A stretch of 64,000 nucleotides of DNA from Prochilodus magdalenae (taxonomy: Eukaryota; Chordata; Actinopteri; Characiformes; Prochilodontidae), in NCBI GenBank assembly GCA_024036415.1, contig JAMWET010000893.1, positions 55,076 to 119,075 of the forward strand, written 5' to 3'. The notes under the pieces are model-generated. The model was given only the letters and a program-made list of their open reading frames with translations. It did not search any database and was not told where the DNA came from. The position numbers and the translations under genes were made by a program. How positions within the stretch are numbered: position 1 is the first letter of the stretch; each line of letters starts with the position of its first letter. Shown here in pieces: positions 1 through 12,369 of the stretch.

Positions 1-2390
1 GTGGAGTGAGGCAGACAGCTCTGTGTGGTCCCTGCTGAGGTCTGGAAATAGCAGAGTGTTTTTGCTGTGCGGAGGCTCAAGAGAGCAGGCCTGGGATTTG
101 GAGAGGTGTTACAGAACTAGAGGGACTCATATGACTAACATAGACCGGAGGGATGTCAGAGCAGGACCATTCGCACGTCTGTATCACCTCTATTTTTGGT
201 TATTGTTGTCTTACAGCTGGCTATGTGCATGCACCTGCGTGCTCAGTGCACTCCAGCTGCAAAGAGAGCCAGTGACAGAACATGTTCTGCTCCTTGAGAG
301 ATGCTTCCTTTCTCTCCCTTGTTTCTTTTTCTTTTCTTTTTTTCTACAGTCAAAGGCACTTTTGAGAGCAAGCTTATGGTGAAGGATGTTGCTAAAAAGG
401 CAACCAGACATCTAGTGCAGAGATAACATGCAGCCCACATGTACTCAAAACTTTTTTTTTTTTCTAACCTGAGGTTATTCAGTACAAAGATGCAATGCAA
501 GTCTTCTGCAGCCCACATGCTTTATCACCTGCCATGATGTATGTATGCATGTATGTCAAACGTGCCTGTGTATATGTGTGGGTCGGTGGGGGGTGGATGG
601 GGTTGCTCATATGTAATTATCGTTTACCTGAGACCACTCAATCTATCCAACGTGGTAATTTGTAGGGTTAAATTACAGCACTGTGTACTGGGACAGAGTT
701 CACGTCTGGAATGGGGTACAGTAAATTAAACACTGCACTGGTATATACTGTGCTATGCAGTCCTTGCCATAATTGCCTCTCCTTTGGTACAGTATGGTCA
801 GATGAATTGAATATGCCCTGCTTTAAACCATGGTCTACTTCCATATTACTAATAAATATGAATATAATAATTATAATATACTGTTTTGATGTAATACCAC
901 TAGAGTACTACTACAATGCTGCTACTGGTTGCTAGACGAAATACAGAAGGAGGGGCTCAGGGACACAGATGAAAGCTCTGCAGGATGTAATTATGCTGTT
1001 TATGATGATTTCACATGGGATAAGTGTTTGACTACGTCTGTTCTAGAAAGGCAGGATAAGATATAAGAGTCAAGTTCATTTGTGGCAGTAATTCTTAGAC
1101 GCTTTTGAACCTTTTTTTCCTGGCTTGGCAGGCTCATGTGTTTAATTCACGTTATATCCCTCACTGATGTGGAAGTTAACAGCAAAAGCCATAGCACCTA
1201 AGGCCACACACAGATACAGTACAAAGCACGGCTATACATGGAATGTGTCACAGTGAGGTGCCAGGTACATGTCAGGCTCAGGTTTATTTTACATGTTTGT
1301 ATAAATGTAATGTAATTTAGTGTAAGACTTTCAGAATCATTTATGAAGCCAAGTCGTTTGGTATCAGCTAGAGACTGTTCAGGTTTTCGGGAATCACTTT
1401 TCAGCACCGTTGGCTGATGGGAGTAAATGATCTAGACTGTGCTGTTATGCTGAGTTCACATGTTTGCACCTCAGAGCAGTATGTGGCCAGTGGCACAGGT
1501 GCGATAATAGATGATTATCAGAGAAGTGTTTTATCAGTCGTAGATTGTGTAGATTCCTTTTTAAGGTGGAGAAAGGCCGGAGGACACTCTGTACTCTTTT
1601 ACTTTTGTTATATAATACTGGATACATCTGGAATTCCACCACTGCAGTTAACAGCAAAAGATGGGAAAATGAAACCCTTTATGTAGCACTTCACTCACTG
1701 CTGCAGTCTCTGGATTGTTTCCATGTATGGTGCCAGACTTTTCCGTTGCCTTTCCATCGAAAACAATGGGAAATACGGTTTGCCATTGGCCGTGTACTGT
1801 AAACATGTGAACGCAGCTTCAGTCTTTGTTAGCTGCTGTTTTCTGATACTCACTTACTGTAACAGGTTGAGTGATGTACTCTTAAGTGTCACTTCAGGCT
1901 AGTGGTGCTAAAAGTCTTTACTTTGCTTTCCTGACAAGGCTGGTTAGTTTTACAATATTTAGAAGCTTTGGCTGCATGAGATATGATAAAAGCTGACAGA
2001 CTGACCACATTTTTTTTCTGTCAGCACATGCAGCAAAATCCTGTACAGGATTTCTGTAGCCCTGTACAGAGCCTGCAGTTTTGGTCAGAAGTACAAAGTT
2101 CTGTATTTCCATCTAGCATTTGAATGAGGAACTGCATGGTACTGTGACTAAGAGGCCTTGTACAGGGCTACAGCAATACTTAACCTGTTGTGTATGGATC
2201 ATATGTTTTATGTCACTAGCTTTCAGGTTACGGTATAGAAATGTTAGTTGATCACATATTTGGGCTGAAAATCGGCTGACATGGATACATAGCTAATCGG
2301 TCCTTCGGTCTTTAATATCAGCGAACACTGCTAAGGAGTTGCGCTAATAGATACGAAGTGAAAAAAGACTCGGCAGGTAAAGTAAAGTGA
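1..2390. other. Non-coding sequence, no recognised feature
   Basis: No exon, RNA gene or clear transposon was recognised. Short open frames here have no family resemblance and no splice-consistent structure. I looked for a tbxas1 first coding exon (ATG, hydrophobic helix, ending in two bases of a codon before GT) and did not find one. Confidence 0.5.
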
Positions 2391-2399
2391 GATGACTGA

Positions 2400-2890
2400 C
2401 AGACTGTTAGCATCTCTCCACAATAAAATGGATGATATGGGCATCATCAAAAGAAATAGTTGCAGACCCATGCAATAGAGAGTGTTGGATATTGATAAAT
2501 GCTATTTCCACAGAAGTTCCTACAAAGGTGGTGGGTTAAAAGTTACCGGGAACAATAAATGATGATATGGGCAATATTTATTAAGCTACACACACAGAAG
2601 TAGTGTCTCTCAGTTTGCTAATGCAATATGCCAGATGTCTCGGCACTAACAGAATGACTCGTGATCAGCATCACTGCCACTGAATGTCCATAATTAAGGT
2701 TGTTGGGTCAGTTAGATAAAGCAATAAGGCCCAGCTTTGCTTGTAGTTTACATGAGTGGCCGAGCTTGAAACTTGAATTATTTGCATGTCTCACGATGTC
2801 AAACCTACCCACCAAGTTTCATTCCTTTAAATACAATTATTGCATTCTATATGACTACATAGGTCTTCTACAAGTGATGCTCTACAAATC
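2400..2890 (-). mobile_element. Degenerate Tc1-like transposon fossil, family A copy 1
   Basis: Words such as gtggccgagcttgaaacttg, catgtctcacgatgtcaaac and acccaccaagttt recur in diverged form at 11730-11890 and 24190-24280. The left half (acaataaatgatgatatggg, tagtgtctctcagt, atgccagatgtctc) recurs at 23690-23810. Since the copy at 23565-24305 contains a recognisable transposase remnant on the minus strand, this is read as a deleted copy of the same element. No coding capacity remains. Confidence 0.55.
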
Positions 2891-3597
2891 AAGCATTAGA
2901 ATTTTATGGGAACGTTATTTAGTCTCTCTGTGCAACACAAATGTCTAATTTGTGATTTTTTTTGGTGTTTGTTGTTTTGTTTTGTTGGCATGTAAACAGG
3001 AAACAGCATGAACTCCTTGACTTAAAATATTCAGTCCAGTCTAGATGGGTCTAGCAAGGCTTCAGAGCTGCTACTTTAAAACCACAATAGCCTTGTTATC
3101 ACATCAAACTCTAGCGGTAAAGTCATGGGTCTGTGGATGCAGGTGTGATTTGTTTTTATGTGGTGTGTGTCTTGCTCTGTGAGGCCACTGTTTAATCAGG
3201 GATAATATTAATGGCTGAAAGAGTGTATAGAGTGTGGTTTATTGCTTTGAGGTGTGATTATTCAGAATGGCAGTAATGCATAGCAGTGGCGTGCATTACG
3301 CTTTACATCACTGTGTGCAGCACTGCTCTCGTATGTGCTTCTCACTCAGATTACATTGCTAATTTGAGTGTTTCTCAATTTCTCCTATTAAATTGAACTC
3401 TTTGGGGTCTCCTCTGGTTTTCTACCTGCCTGGCAGACTGCCAACAAATATACATCCACCCACCATCAAAGGATCAAATTATTTCCTTGGGGAAAACCCG
3501 CTTCTTATGACTTAATCCTTGATGATAATCTGGCAGATTTATTGTATGAAGGTGACAACTTTGACCACAAGTAGAAATGGGCTGATAGGGGTAATTA

Positions 3598-4957
3598 CAG
3601 TGCTGTGAAAAATCTTTTTTTATTTTTGCATATTTGTCACAATTAAATGTCATCAGTTCAGTGATAGACAAAGATAACCCAAGAAAATGAAAAATGCTCT
3701 TTATAAATTAGATTTTAGATGTTAAATTAGATTTTACATTTGATTTATTAAAGGAAAAATGCCCCTTCCTGGCCCTATGTGAAGATATAATTGCCCTTTA
3801 ACTACTACATCAACCAATTTACCAAACTGAATTGACGACTAGGTTCCGTTTTACTAGACACCCTGAGGCATGATTACTGCCAGACATGTTGAATCCAAAC
3901 ATCACTTAAATAGAGCTTGTCTGGCAATGTGAAGCAGCTAGAAGGTCTCAAAAGGCCGCACATGATGCCATGTTCTAAAAAGAATCAAAAGCAGATGTGA
4001 AACAAAGTCATTGAAATCTACTGGTATATACCGGTATATAAAGGGTTATAAAGGGTTACAAAGCCATTGCTAAGGCTCTGGGACTCAAGTGAACCACAGT
4101 GAGAGCCATTATCCACAAATGGAGAAGAAATAGACCGTGGTGAACTCCCAGGAGTAGCAGGCCTACTAAAATTTCACCGCGAGAGCACTGACGACTCATC
4201 AAGGCAGTCACAAAATTATCCAGACAAACATCTAAAGAACTGCAGGCCTCAGTTAACTTGGTTAAGGTCAATGTACACAATTCCACAAAAAAAATGGCAT
4301 CCATATGTGAGTTGCAAGTTACAAACTGCTGCTGTCCTAAAAAACCCCAAAGACTCGTCTCGACTTTGCCAGAAATATCTAGATGACCCCAAAGGCTTAT
4401 GGGATAATATTTCATGGACTAGTGAACTAAAAGTGAGACTTTTCTGAAGACATGGGTCCTGTTATATATGTGGTTAAGCTGCATTTCACATCAAGAAAAT
4501 TATAGCAACAGTCAAACATGGTGGTGCTACTGTGATGGTTTGGAACTGCTTTGCTTCTGCAGGACCTGGGTGACTTGTAATCGATGGAACCTTGAAATCC
4601 TGAAGGAGTATGTCTGCCCATCAGTTTGTGACCTAAAGCTCAAGTGCATTTGGGCTGTGCAGCAAGACAATGATCCAAAGCATACAAGCAAAATGAAGGT
4701 TTAGGACTGGCTGAGTCAAAGTCTTGACTTGAAGTCCATAGAGATGCTATAGCAAGACCTTAGCTGGGCAGTTCATGCTTGACAACCTGTGGTTTCAGTT
4801 ATTGGGTTTAGGCAGGGGCAGTTAGAGGTTTTGAATAAATCTTTACCTTAAAGAAACTGAATGATTATTTAAAAGCTGCATTGCGTTGTGTTTGTTTGTG
4901 TTGTGTTTACCTTATATCAAAGTTACTGTGGGGCAAATACTTTTTTACAGAGCCATA
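3598..4957 (+). mobile_element. Tc1-like DNA transposon, inactive
   Basis: The left end begins after a TA dinucleotide with CAGTGCTGTGAAAAAT. The right end, read on the minus strand, has GGCTCTGTAAAAAAGTATTT, an imperfect inverted match. The interior encodes a plus-strand transposase riddled with stops (4057-4780). Length and layout fit a Tc1/mariner element of about 1.4 kb. The end coordinates are approximate because the terminal repeats have diverged. Confidence 0.8.
4057..4780 (+). pseudogene. Tc1-like transposase pseudogene
   Basis: Translating the plus strand in shifting frames gives an N-terminal helix-turn-helix resemblance (AIAKALGL, then TVRAIIHKWRRN) with an in-frame stop between the two. 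Next comes a GGATVMVWNCFASAGP block around 4519-4569, then the catalytic-domain block [10 protein letters not shown] at 4660-4690, and finally LKSIEML with the third acidic position near 4735-4755. These are the DDE landmarks of Tc1/mariner transposases. Several stops and frame changes interrupt it, so no active product is expected. A minus-strand open frame over 4056-4415 is only its shadow. Confidence 0.82.
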
Positions 4958-4959
4958 TA

Positions 4960-7300
4960 TTTAAAAAGCTTGCTTGCTTTGATTCGTTAGGCTCATTCGC
5001 TTCATGACTATGTTAACAGGCATTAATTTCCACAGCAAACATTCTAAATAGTTGCCAGGAAAAAAGTTTTGTGTTGATTGCAGTAGAAGTTATAAATCTC
5101 TCCTACCTCTCCTACCCCTCACAAGTGTGCTCCTGCAAGATTCAAAACACCCACATCAGCTGTGCTATCTGCCTTGGGCTCGGACATGCTCAGGCAGCAT
5201 CAGCCTCACTGGACTCCTCTATGAGCACTATGTTCATTTCTCTGTTTTAAGTGTCTCCAAAGCAGATTATTATACACCAGACAGGTCTCTCTGGTCAGGA
5301 CTTGCATCAAGGAGCCACAGCTGGTGCAACAGCAAATATGTGTGGGCTTCTGAGGCAGCTGCTGGTGTTGGTCAGAGTCACTAGCTTGACAATATTGATC
5401 CAGTAATGCATGCATCTGGTAACTGCTGTTTGGCCATTTCTCTACCGACAAGGAAGGAGTCAAGCCTGTCCAGTTGCCCTAAAACAGTGGCTTTAGTGAC
5501 TGGCGGCTATGGTGCAAACAGGACGACATCACCACCATTATTACATGAGCGTGAAAGTTGGCATTCTGTCTTCTATTTGGAATTTTCCCAATGAAGGGAA
5601 GGGGCTATCTCGGGAGAGAGAGGTCATATAGTTCTCTACTGCTATTTTTAAAATGCTGGGAGATGGTCACCTGTTTCTGTAGTTAGCCATCCTCTGATTC
5701 TGGAATATCTGTGATATATTGGGTGGTCGTAGAAGAAATTGCCTCCCAGTCATGTCTCTCATAGTGTTTCTCTTGCATCTGTGACTGCGATGTCTGCTGG
5801 CCCAAATCCCCCTCTGGGGGACTCTGCTGGCCTTCCCAAAGACTCCTGACCCCTCTGGGTCTGCTGGCAGCTTGTCCACCAACGCATCTAGTCGCTACTT
5901 ACCTCAGTCACTGTGTCTGTGAAGCCTCTTAATGTCACATCTGTGGTAATAGAATACCAGTATGAGCTGGAAAATGAGAGGATGTCCCAGTCAAATTCTT
6001 ACTGATCTGATTTGAAGATTCTATTGTGACTGAATGCTGCCTATGCACAGATGTGTGGCTACGTGTTGCCATTGTGTTGCAGAAGAGGGCACGGTTGCTA
6101 ATGTGTTTCAGTGCCTCTGCCGGATATGCATTTGGAACCCGATGGCCTTTTTTGGTTTTACTGTGTTATCACCATGAAGCAGAAATGTGATGAGAAGAAG
6201 AAAGAGGGAAAAGCTTTGCAGAAAGCCTGCAAGGGAAGTGTAGCCATGACCACCGCTCACCTTCAATGTCCCAATATGCCCCATGCCACAGACAGACCCC
6301 TCAGCTTGGTTAAATCACTTGGACACCAAGAGTGCTTGGGGCAAGAAACAGAGCTTCTGCTTAACCTGAAAAGGAACATGTTGTTTTGTATACCTAAAAA
6401 TGCCTTTGTCTGACTATGGGTGAATAAAAAGTTACATCACTTCCTGGATTTAAAGGCATCGACTCTGATGCTCTGGCTGCATATACATGAGGGGCTTTGA
6501 ATTATGCATTTCCTCTCTCAGTTTTTGCTATACATTTGCATAAAGGCAGTAGGACAGTCTTTAGTGATATGGAGTTTTCTGACAGAAGCCACCCTGAACA
6601 GCTGAGAACTGATCACTAAGTGGGGTGTTGGGCTCACAGTTTACCAGCTTCTGGTAAACTTTATATTCTCTATAGGTCTTTATAGTCTTGTCCAGATGTA
6701 CGATATCTCAGTGGCAGTAAATATCAAACTATAAGACGGTACTGCTCTTCCATCATTTTCACATATTGCCACACATGCCTACTTACTACTTTGGGAGAAG
6801 CACTAATAGCAATTTGTATACCTGAAACTAAAATTCCTGATACATGGAATGGCAACCACAGGAAAGCTTACATGTCTAAGACAGGTTCAGCCTCACTACA
6901 GTTGGGCTTCTCAGTAACGTCACAGGAGTAAATCAGATGACATATACTCAGACCTTTTATGGTGTAAGTAGCAAAGGCCTAGAGAAGTAGAACATCCATG
7001 CTGTAAGAAAATTAGTCCTGTGGGGCCAGACATGATCTCATAGCGAGAGTACACATCTGGTGACAACTTTTTGATAGTGGTGGCGAAATTTGCTGTTAAC
7101 AACGCTAAACCCACAGGCAGCCCCAGGCCTCTAAATCCACCAAGTTCACTTTTAATGCTAAAGAAAACAACATACCAGCTACCACCAAACAGATTAATCA
7201 ATTGTTTCCACATCATATTTGCCTAATCTGTAACTGCGCGTGCCAAGCACCACAGACAGATGCTGGAAACCCACTGTTAATTGTTAACCACTGTAAAGTA
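4960..7300. other. Non-coding, no recognised gene
   Basis: Unique-looking sequence with only short, unsupported open frames. A stretch near 7014-7060 (acatgatctcatagcgagag) resembles 20880-20915, hinting at an old shared repeat. Confidence 0.4.
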
Positions 7301-7309
7301 ATGTTTTTC

Positions 7310-7395
7310 AAGTTTCTTTTCGTGGAACCATGTTGACAAGCCCGCCATCACCTCTACTTTGAGCAGCATCTTCACAAAGCATTGGATTCGTTCAG
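7310..7395. repeat. Old dispersed repeat, pair with 23035-23125
   Basis: The segment gccatcacctctactttgag with tcacaaagcattggattcgt closely resembles ccatcaccccctactttgag with tccaaagagctggattgatc at 23065-23115, in the same orientation. No coding content or terminal repeats are visible, so the class is unknown. Confidence 0.45.
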
Positions 7396-7399
7396 AAAT

Positions 7400-9955
7400 G
7401 GTATACTCATTTTTCTTCCCACCCTGTTCCCACCCTCATATAAGTCTAATTCCATTTTGAGACTGTAGGAAAACCAGAATAACTATTTAGTCACATTTGA
7501 CAGACTCACAGTCTCATTTGTCTTGCTGACTGATCTCATTGTTGTCGGGAGAAGCTACAGAGATATAAAGGAGACCTTAATATTAAGAAGGTTTTCCTTC
7601 CAATGAATACATCCAGTATGCCCTTAAATTCTTCTAAACCTAAGGGTTCTGTCACTCTTTATAGAGCTATGCCACAAACAAGCGCAAGCAGTGCAGCAAA
7701 CATGACAAAGACACGGAAGTTAGCAGGCTTAGCTGAATATCTAATATCTGTGAAAGGAGTCAGTCATGTTTCAGTAAAACTCTATGCTAGTTTGTAGTCA
7801 AGAGAGTGGACATAAGCACTGTGGTTCTTATCAGATTTATACACCATTGGTACCCTACACAAAAGGGGTTAGTTACAGAGCAATGTGCAACATTTGATGT
7901 TTTTATGCTGAAGTGATGGATACATTGAATTTGGTGGTAGGTCGTAGAAGTTGTGTATAGAAGAAGCATCCTTGTTGAAGTCCTATCCTGTCTTGGTGCA
8001 TATGTATTGGTGTCTATAAAAACTGAAAAACTAAAAAGTAAAACTACAGGATATTTATATAGCTTAAATTTCCCTATCAAAAATACAACCAACATTAAAA
8101 CTACAAGGCTGCAGTCATGTTATGTTGACTATCTTATGCACCAACTTCATGTTTGAACTTAATTGCCTTAATTGGTGCAGCAGCTATTTTAACGTCTTAG
8201 GTGCCAGATTGTAACTGCAGTACCATTTAAGGTGGAATGTAAAAATTCAAGAAAGACGAATGTCCTCATCTAAAATTGCTACCTGCATTAGACGAATGAT
8301 TAGGATGATCATCTATATCTGCATGTCAGGGCAAAAAGAGTGAATTTAAAATAAGCCTTGACTGAATTAACATCAGTACAACCATGTTTCTATGCTGAAC
8401 ACATGATATGATATGCTACGTTGGACGATTTGATTGACAAATTGTTTGGATCATTGGTGCTGGCTTGTGATAGGTGAACAAATGGAAGAATTTCCAAAGG
8501 AAGATGGATTAACAGAGACTGGTAATTGTTTTTAGATATCTTGTATTTGAATTCACGTTTGCTGTCCCTCCTTGTTTGTGTGAGCCCTGCTTGCAGCTCA
8601 GCACTGCTGGTATTGTAGTTCCAGGTTGCTTGACACCGTGTTGGACTGCAGTCTCTCTCTGCTCCTGCAGCTGATCAATCTGAACAGCTCTCTGCTCTCT
8701 CAGATAAGCACATAGTTTCAGCTCGCTAATGCAGCATGACCGCCAAGCCTCCCGATCCAGGCGGAGGTCTCGCACTGGCTCCACAGGGGGGCCGCTCTCT
8801 GCTCTCTCTCTGCAGACTGCTCAGGCAGACTTGGGCATGACCGTCCCTGCATGCTGCTGCCTCACTCTGGAGCCCTCCCAGGCCCACACAGCCCCATCAG
8901 CAAACTCCAGAGAGGGGAGCTGGCACGTCCATGTGCATGTGACTGAAACGGCACACAGCTCTGCTCTCTCTGCAGGGCATGGGCATGTGTGTGTCTATAA
9001 GAGGGAGAGAGAAAAAAATGAATATGCTTTTTTGTGAGATGAATATACATTTTTTTATTTACATGTTTGTGTCTGGAAGCTTCGTACTAAAAGCACTGTC
9101 AGACAGACTAATCCCTTATGAATCAATGTGCTGTCATTGATATTCATTTTTATTAGCCACTTAACAATAGAAAAGGGCTTAGATGTGTCACAGATGATGA
9201 AGAGAGGCACTAAAAACAGCTCTGGACAATTAAAGCTGCTGCTTTAATATCTGCTGCGATCGATGTGGATGGCAGAGTGCTCCAGGAGCTGTTTGCTGAT
9301 AATTTGCAGTTTGTGTGCTGTGGCTTTTGTGAAACATATTTCGGTATGAAACACAGCTTTTTCCAGACATTAGAGAAATGTGCGTGCACGTGTTTGCTCC
9401 ATGCCTGTGTCGTAGCAGGCAACCTGCCAGCCTCTTGCTGTATTATTTATGAGCACACAAACTGCATCAAAGCTGAGGAAACAGGAAGAATAATGCCACA
9501 TTAGAAGCGCTCCCCTTGGGAAGGAAAATTTTCAAAAACCTGCTCCCTCAGACGTGTACCGTACCATGTAACACCGTGACCTAACTGACTTTGGAAAAAT
9601 GTGCTCTGTAGGCAGTGGGTGTCCTTTAACATCAGAGCTAAATGCATCTTACTGCTGGTCTAATTTAAAATCAAAGAGTTTGATGGGGTATGTCAAAGTT
9701 TTATTCCCTCCCCAGACGATGCAGCCTGTATGGAGGTTAAGTTACAAATAAACAGTTCTGTTCAGGATTTATTCATTTGTGATAAATGTAAATGCAAAGC
9801 TTTGTATTTACATACAGACAGGTGTTGAATTAAAGCTAAAGCTTCAGTAAATGAGTGAAACAGGTCAAATGCTGGTAGCACTTTACTGATCAGTAATATA
9901 AGGGAAGCGATAGGGTAATTTTATGGTATATATTTATGATATAAGTTGCAGAAGT
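7400..9955. other. Non-coding, no recognised gene
   Basis: No feature supported. The segment 8640-8960 is locally more GC-rich and contains several CTCTCTGCTCTCT-like runs, but no open frame or splice pattern convinced me. Confidence 0.4.
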
Positions 9956-9959
9956 TGTA

Positions 9960-11444
9960 CAGTGGGATGCGAAAGTTTGGGCAGCCTTGTTAATTTATCT
10001 GATTCACCTTTCCGTTTAAAATTCCGTTACATATATCATATAGGGGACAAACACAGTGATATTTGAGAAGTGAAGTTTATATGATTTGCAGAAAGTGTGC
10101 AATAATTGTCTAAACAAAATTAGGCAGGTGCATAAATCTGGGCACCAAAAAAATCTCTAGTTCATTCAGGTTTGATTGTTTCCGAGCATGGACAGCTCTC
10201 TTTAAGTGACACCACAGATTTTCAATAATATTCAGGTCTGGGGACTGAGATGGCCATTCCAGAATGTTGTGCTTGTTCCTCTGCATGAATGCATTAGTAG
10301 ATTTTGAGCAGTGTTTAGGGTCGTTGTCTTGTTGGAAGATCCAGCCCTGGTGCAGCTTCAGCTTCGTCACTGATTCCTGGACACTGGTCTCCAGAATCTG
10401 CTGATATTGATTGGAATCCATGCGTCCCTCAACTTTAACAAGATTCCCAGTCCCTGTACTGGCCACACAGCCCCACAGCATGATGGAACCACCACCAAAT
10501 TTTACTGTAGGTAGCAGGTGTTTTACTTGGAGTGCTGTGTTCTTTTTCCTTCATGCATAACGGCCCTTGTTATGCCCAAATAACACAGCACCTTATTCCA
10601 AAATGTAGCTGGCTTGTCCAAATGTGCTTTAGCATACCTCAAGTGGCTCTGTTTGTGATGTGGGTGGAGAAAAGGCTTCCTCTGCATCACTCTCCCATAC
10701 AGCATCTACTTGTGTAAAGTGCGCTGAATAGTTGAACGCTGCACAGTGACTTCATCAGCAGCAAGATCATGTTGTAGGTCTTTGGTGCTGGTCTGTGGGT
10801 TGACTCTGACTGTTCTCAACATCCTTCGCTTCTGTTTATTCGAGATTTTTTTTGGTCTGCCACTTCGAGCCTTGGCTTTAAACTGTGCCTGTGGTCTTCC
10901 ATTTTCTCACAATGTTTCTGACAGTGGAGACTGAAAGCTGAAATCTCTGAGATAGCTTTCTGTATCCTTCCCCTAAACCATGATGGAGAACATCTTTGTT
11001 TTCAGGTCATTTGAAAGTTGTTTTGAGACTCCCATGCTGCGACTCTTCAGAGAAGATGCAAAGAGGAGAAAAACTTACAATTGCCCCCCTTAAACACCCT
11101 TTCTCATAATTGGAGTCACCTGTGTATGGAGGTCAAGGGTCACTGAACACCAAACCAAATTTGAGTTCCAATAATTAGTTCTAAAGGTTTTGAAATCAAT
11201 AAAATGACAACAGTGCCCAATTATTTTTTTTTTGGTGCCCAAATTTATGCACCTGCCTACTTTTATTTAGACAATTATTGCACACTTTCTGTAAATCATA
11301 TAAACTTCATTTCACTTCTCAAATATCACTGTGTTTGTCCTCTATATGATATATTTAACGCAATTTTTTTATCCAAACAATCAATGCTTTATAAAGGTAA
11401 ATCAGGAAAATTAACAAGGCTGCCCAAACTTTCGCACCCCACTG
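9960..11444 (-). mobile_element. Tc1-like DNA transposon with long, well-preserved terminal inverted repeats
   Basis: The element is bounded by TA on both sides (9958-9959 and 11445-11446). It begins CAGTGGGATGCGAAAGTTTG and ends with the inverse of CAGTGGGGTGCGAAAGTTTG. The terminal inverted repeats run about 190-220 bp (left 9960-10150, right about 11224-11444). They stay alignable to the inner word GGGCACCAAAAAAA, with one small indel zone. Inside is a broken minus-strand transposase. Total length is 1485 bp, normal for a Tc1-like element. Confidence 0.93.
10140..11035 (-). pseudogene. Tc1-like transposase, frameshifted
   Basis: On the minus strand the protein starts near 11035 with MGVSKQLSNDLKTKMFSIMV, then meets stops. 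A middle fragment reads LHPHHKQSHLRYAKAHLDKP near 10630-10680. The catalytic half (10110-10481) reads [20 protein letters not shown], then [13 protein letters not shown] and [20 protein letters not shown], so the second Asp block and the Glu block of the DDE domain are intact. The expected first Asp block near 10550 is in a different frame from the flanks. At least two frameshifts and several stops make it non-functional, while the flanking terminal repeats remain good. Confidence 0.88.
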
Positions 11445-11729
11445 TAAGTCTTTCAGATCCTTGGTCCATGGTGCATGCCTCCTTCTGTCCACTGCTGCCA
11501 ACAGCATGGTATGGTAATTATCTGCATGATTGGTATGGCACACAAAACATTGATAAAACCACCCCACTTCCAAAAGTCCTAAGATGCAACCCCTTTCCAA
11601 CTCCTCCAACTGCTCAGACTGTTTTTGAACTCTTTTTCCGAGTCATACTTCACTGGCAAAGAAGGCTACCAACACCACAGCGTAAGTCAGAATGAAAAGC
11701 ACGCGCAAAAGGAAGATGTTATATAGTCA

Positions 11730-11890
11730 GCCAGGACAGCAATAAGGCCCGTGCTTGCTTACACCGCATGCATTACTCAGCATGAAACTTGAACCATTCG
11801 CATGTCTCACAATGGCAAACCTACAGACCAAGATTTATTCCTGTCTTTTGATTCTTTCTGGATCCAACTGGTTTTTGGATGATGAGTATA
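11730..11890 (-). mobile_element. Tc1-like fossil fragment, family A copy 2
   Basis: The words aggacagcaataaggcccgt, gcatgaaacttgaaccattc and catgtctcacaatggcaaac match the 2700-2830 and 24170-24280 copies in the same orientation. Only about 160 bp survives. Confidence 0.5.
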
Positions 11891-12013
11891 TTATGTAAGG
11901 GCACATATTGTGATTAGAGTTGTGAACTCTAAGCTTTTTTTCCAAGAGTGTTGTTTATGATAGAGTAACAGTTGTTAAAGGTGATTTATCTTTTTCAGTT
12001 TTATCTTTCTTTT

Positions 12014-12365
12014 AGTTTAAAGTAGCAATTCCAGCCCTTTTCTTTGTTACAAAATTACATCATCTAGAACAGAAGCTTGGCATGTCAGCACATCACGCAC
12101 AGAAAACTACAAAGGTCAAATTTACCACTGTGAAATGTCCAGTCTAGCTTGCGATGGTGGATCTAGTGGGTTTACCACTCAGCACACCAACAAACAGCAC
12201 ATACGGGGGGCCATGTAAGGGCTGTGTAACTTTGTACAGTATGATAAAAAATATTGTGTTTTGGAAAAACTGAAGCATATAAATCTATTGTAGTTGACCA
12301 CCCCTCCAAAAATAATATCATGAACCTGGAAAAATGACATAAAAGGTCCACTTTAACACTTTAAC
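12014..12365. repeat. Short non-autonomous repeat (MITE-like), partly matched at 38695-38745
   Basis: The segment begins gtttaaagtagcaattccag and ends near gtccactttaacactttaac, giving imperfect inverted ends of the TTTAAAG type. Its left 60 bp, reverse complemented, match 38700-38745 (tgtaacaaagaacaggactg). No coding content. Confidence 0.4.
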
Positions 12366-12369
12366 AGCA

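Noticed and set aside
4056..4415. 119-codon minus-strand open frame
   Set aside because: It is the antisense shadow of the plus-strand transposase pseudogene.
11204..11695. 163-codon plus-strand open frame
   Set aside because: Its first half lies in the right terminal repeat of the Tc1-like element, and the protein has no family features.
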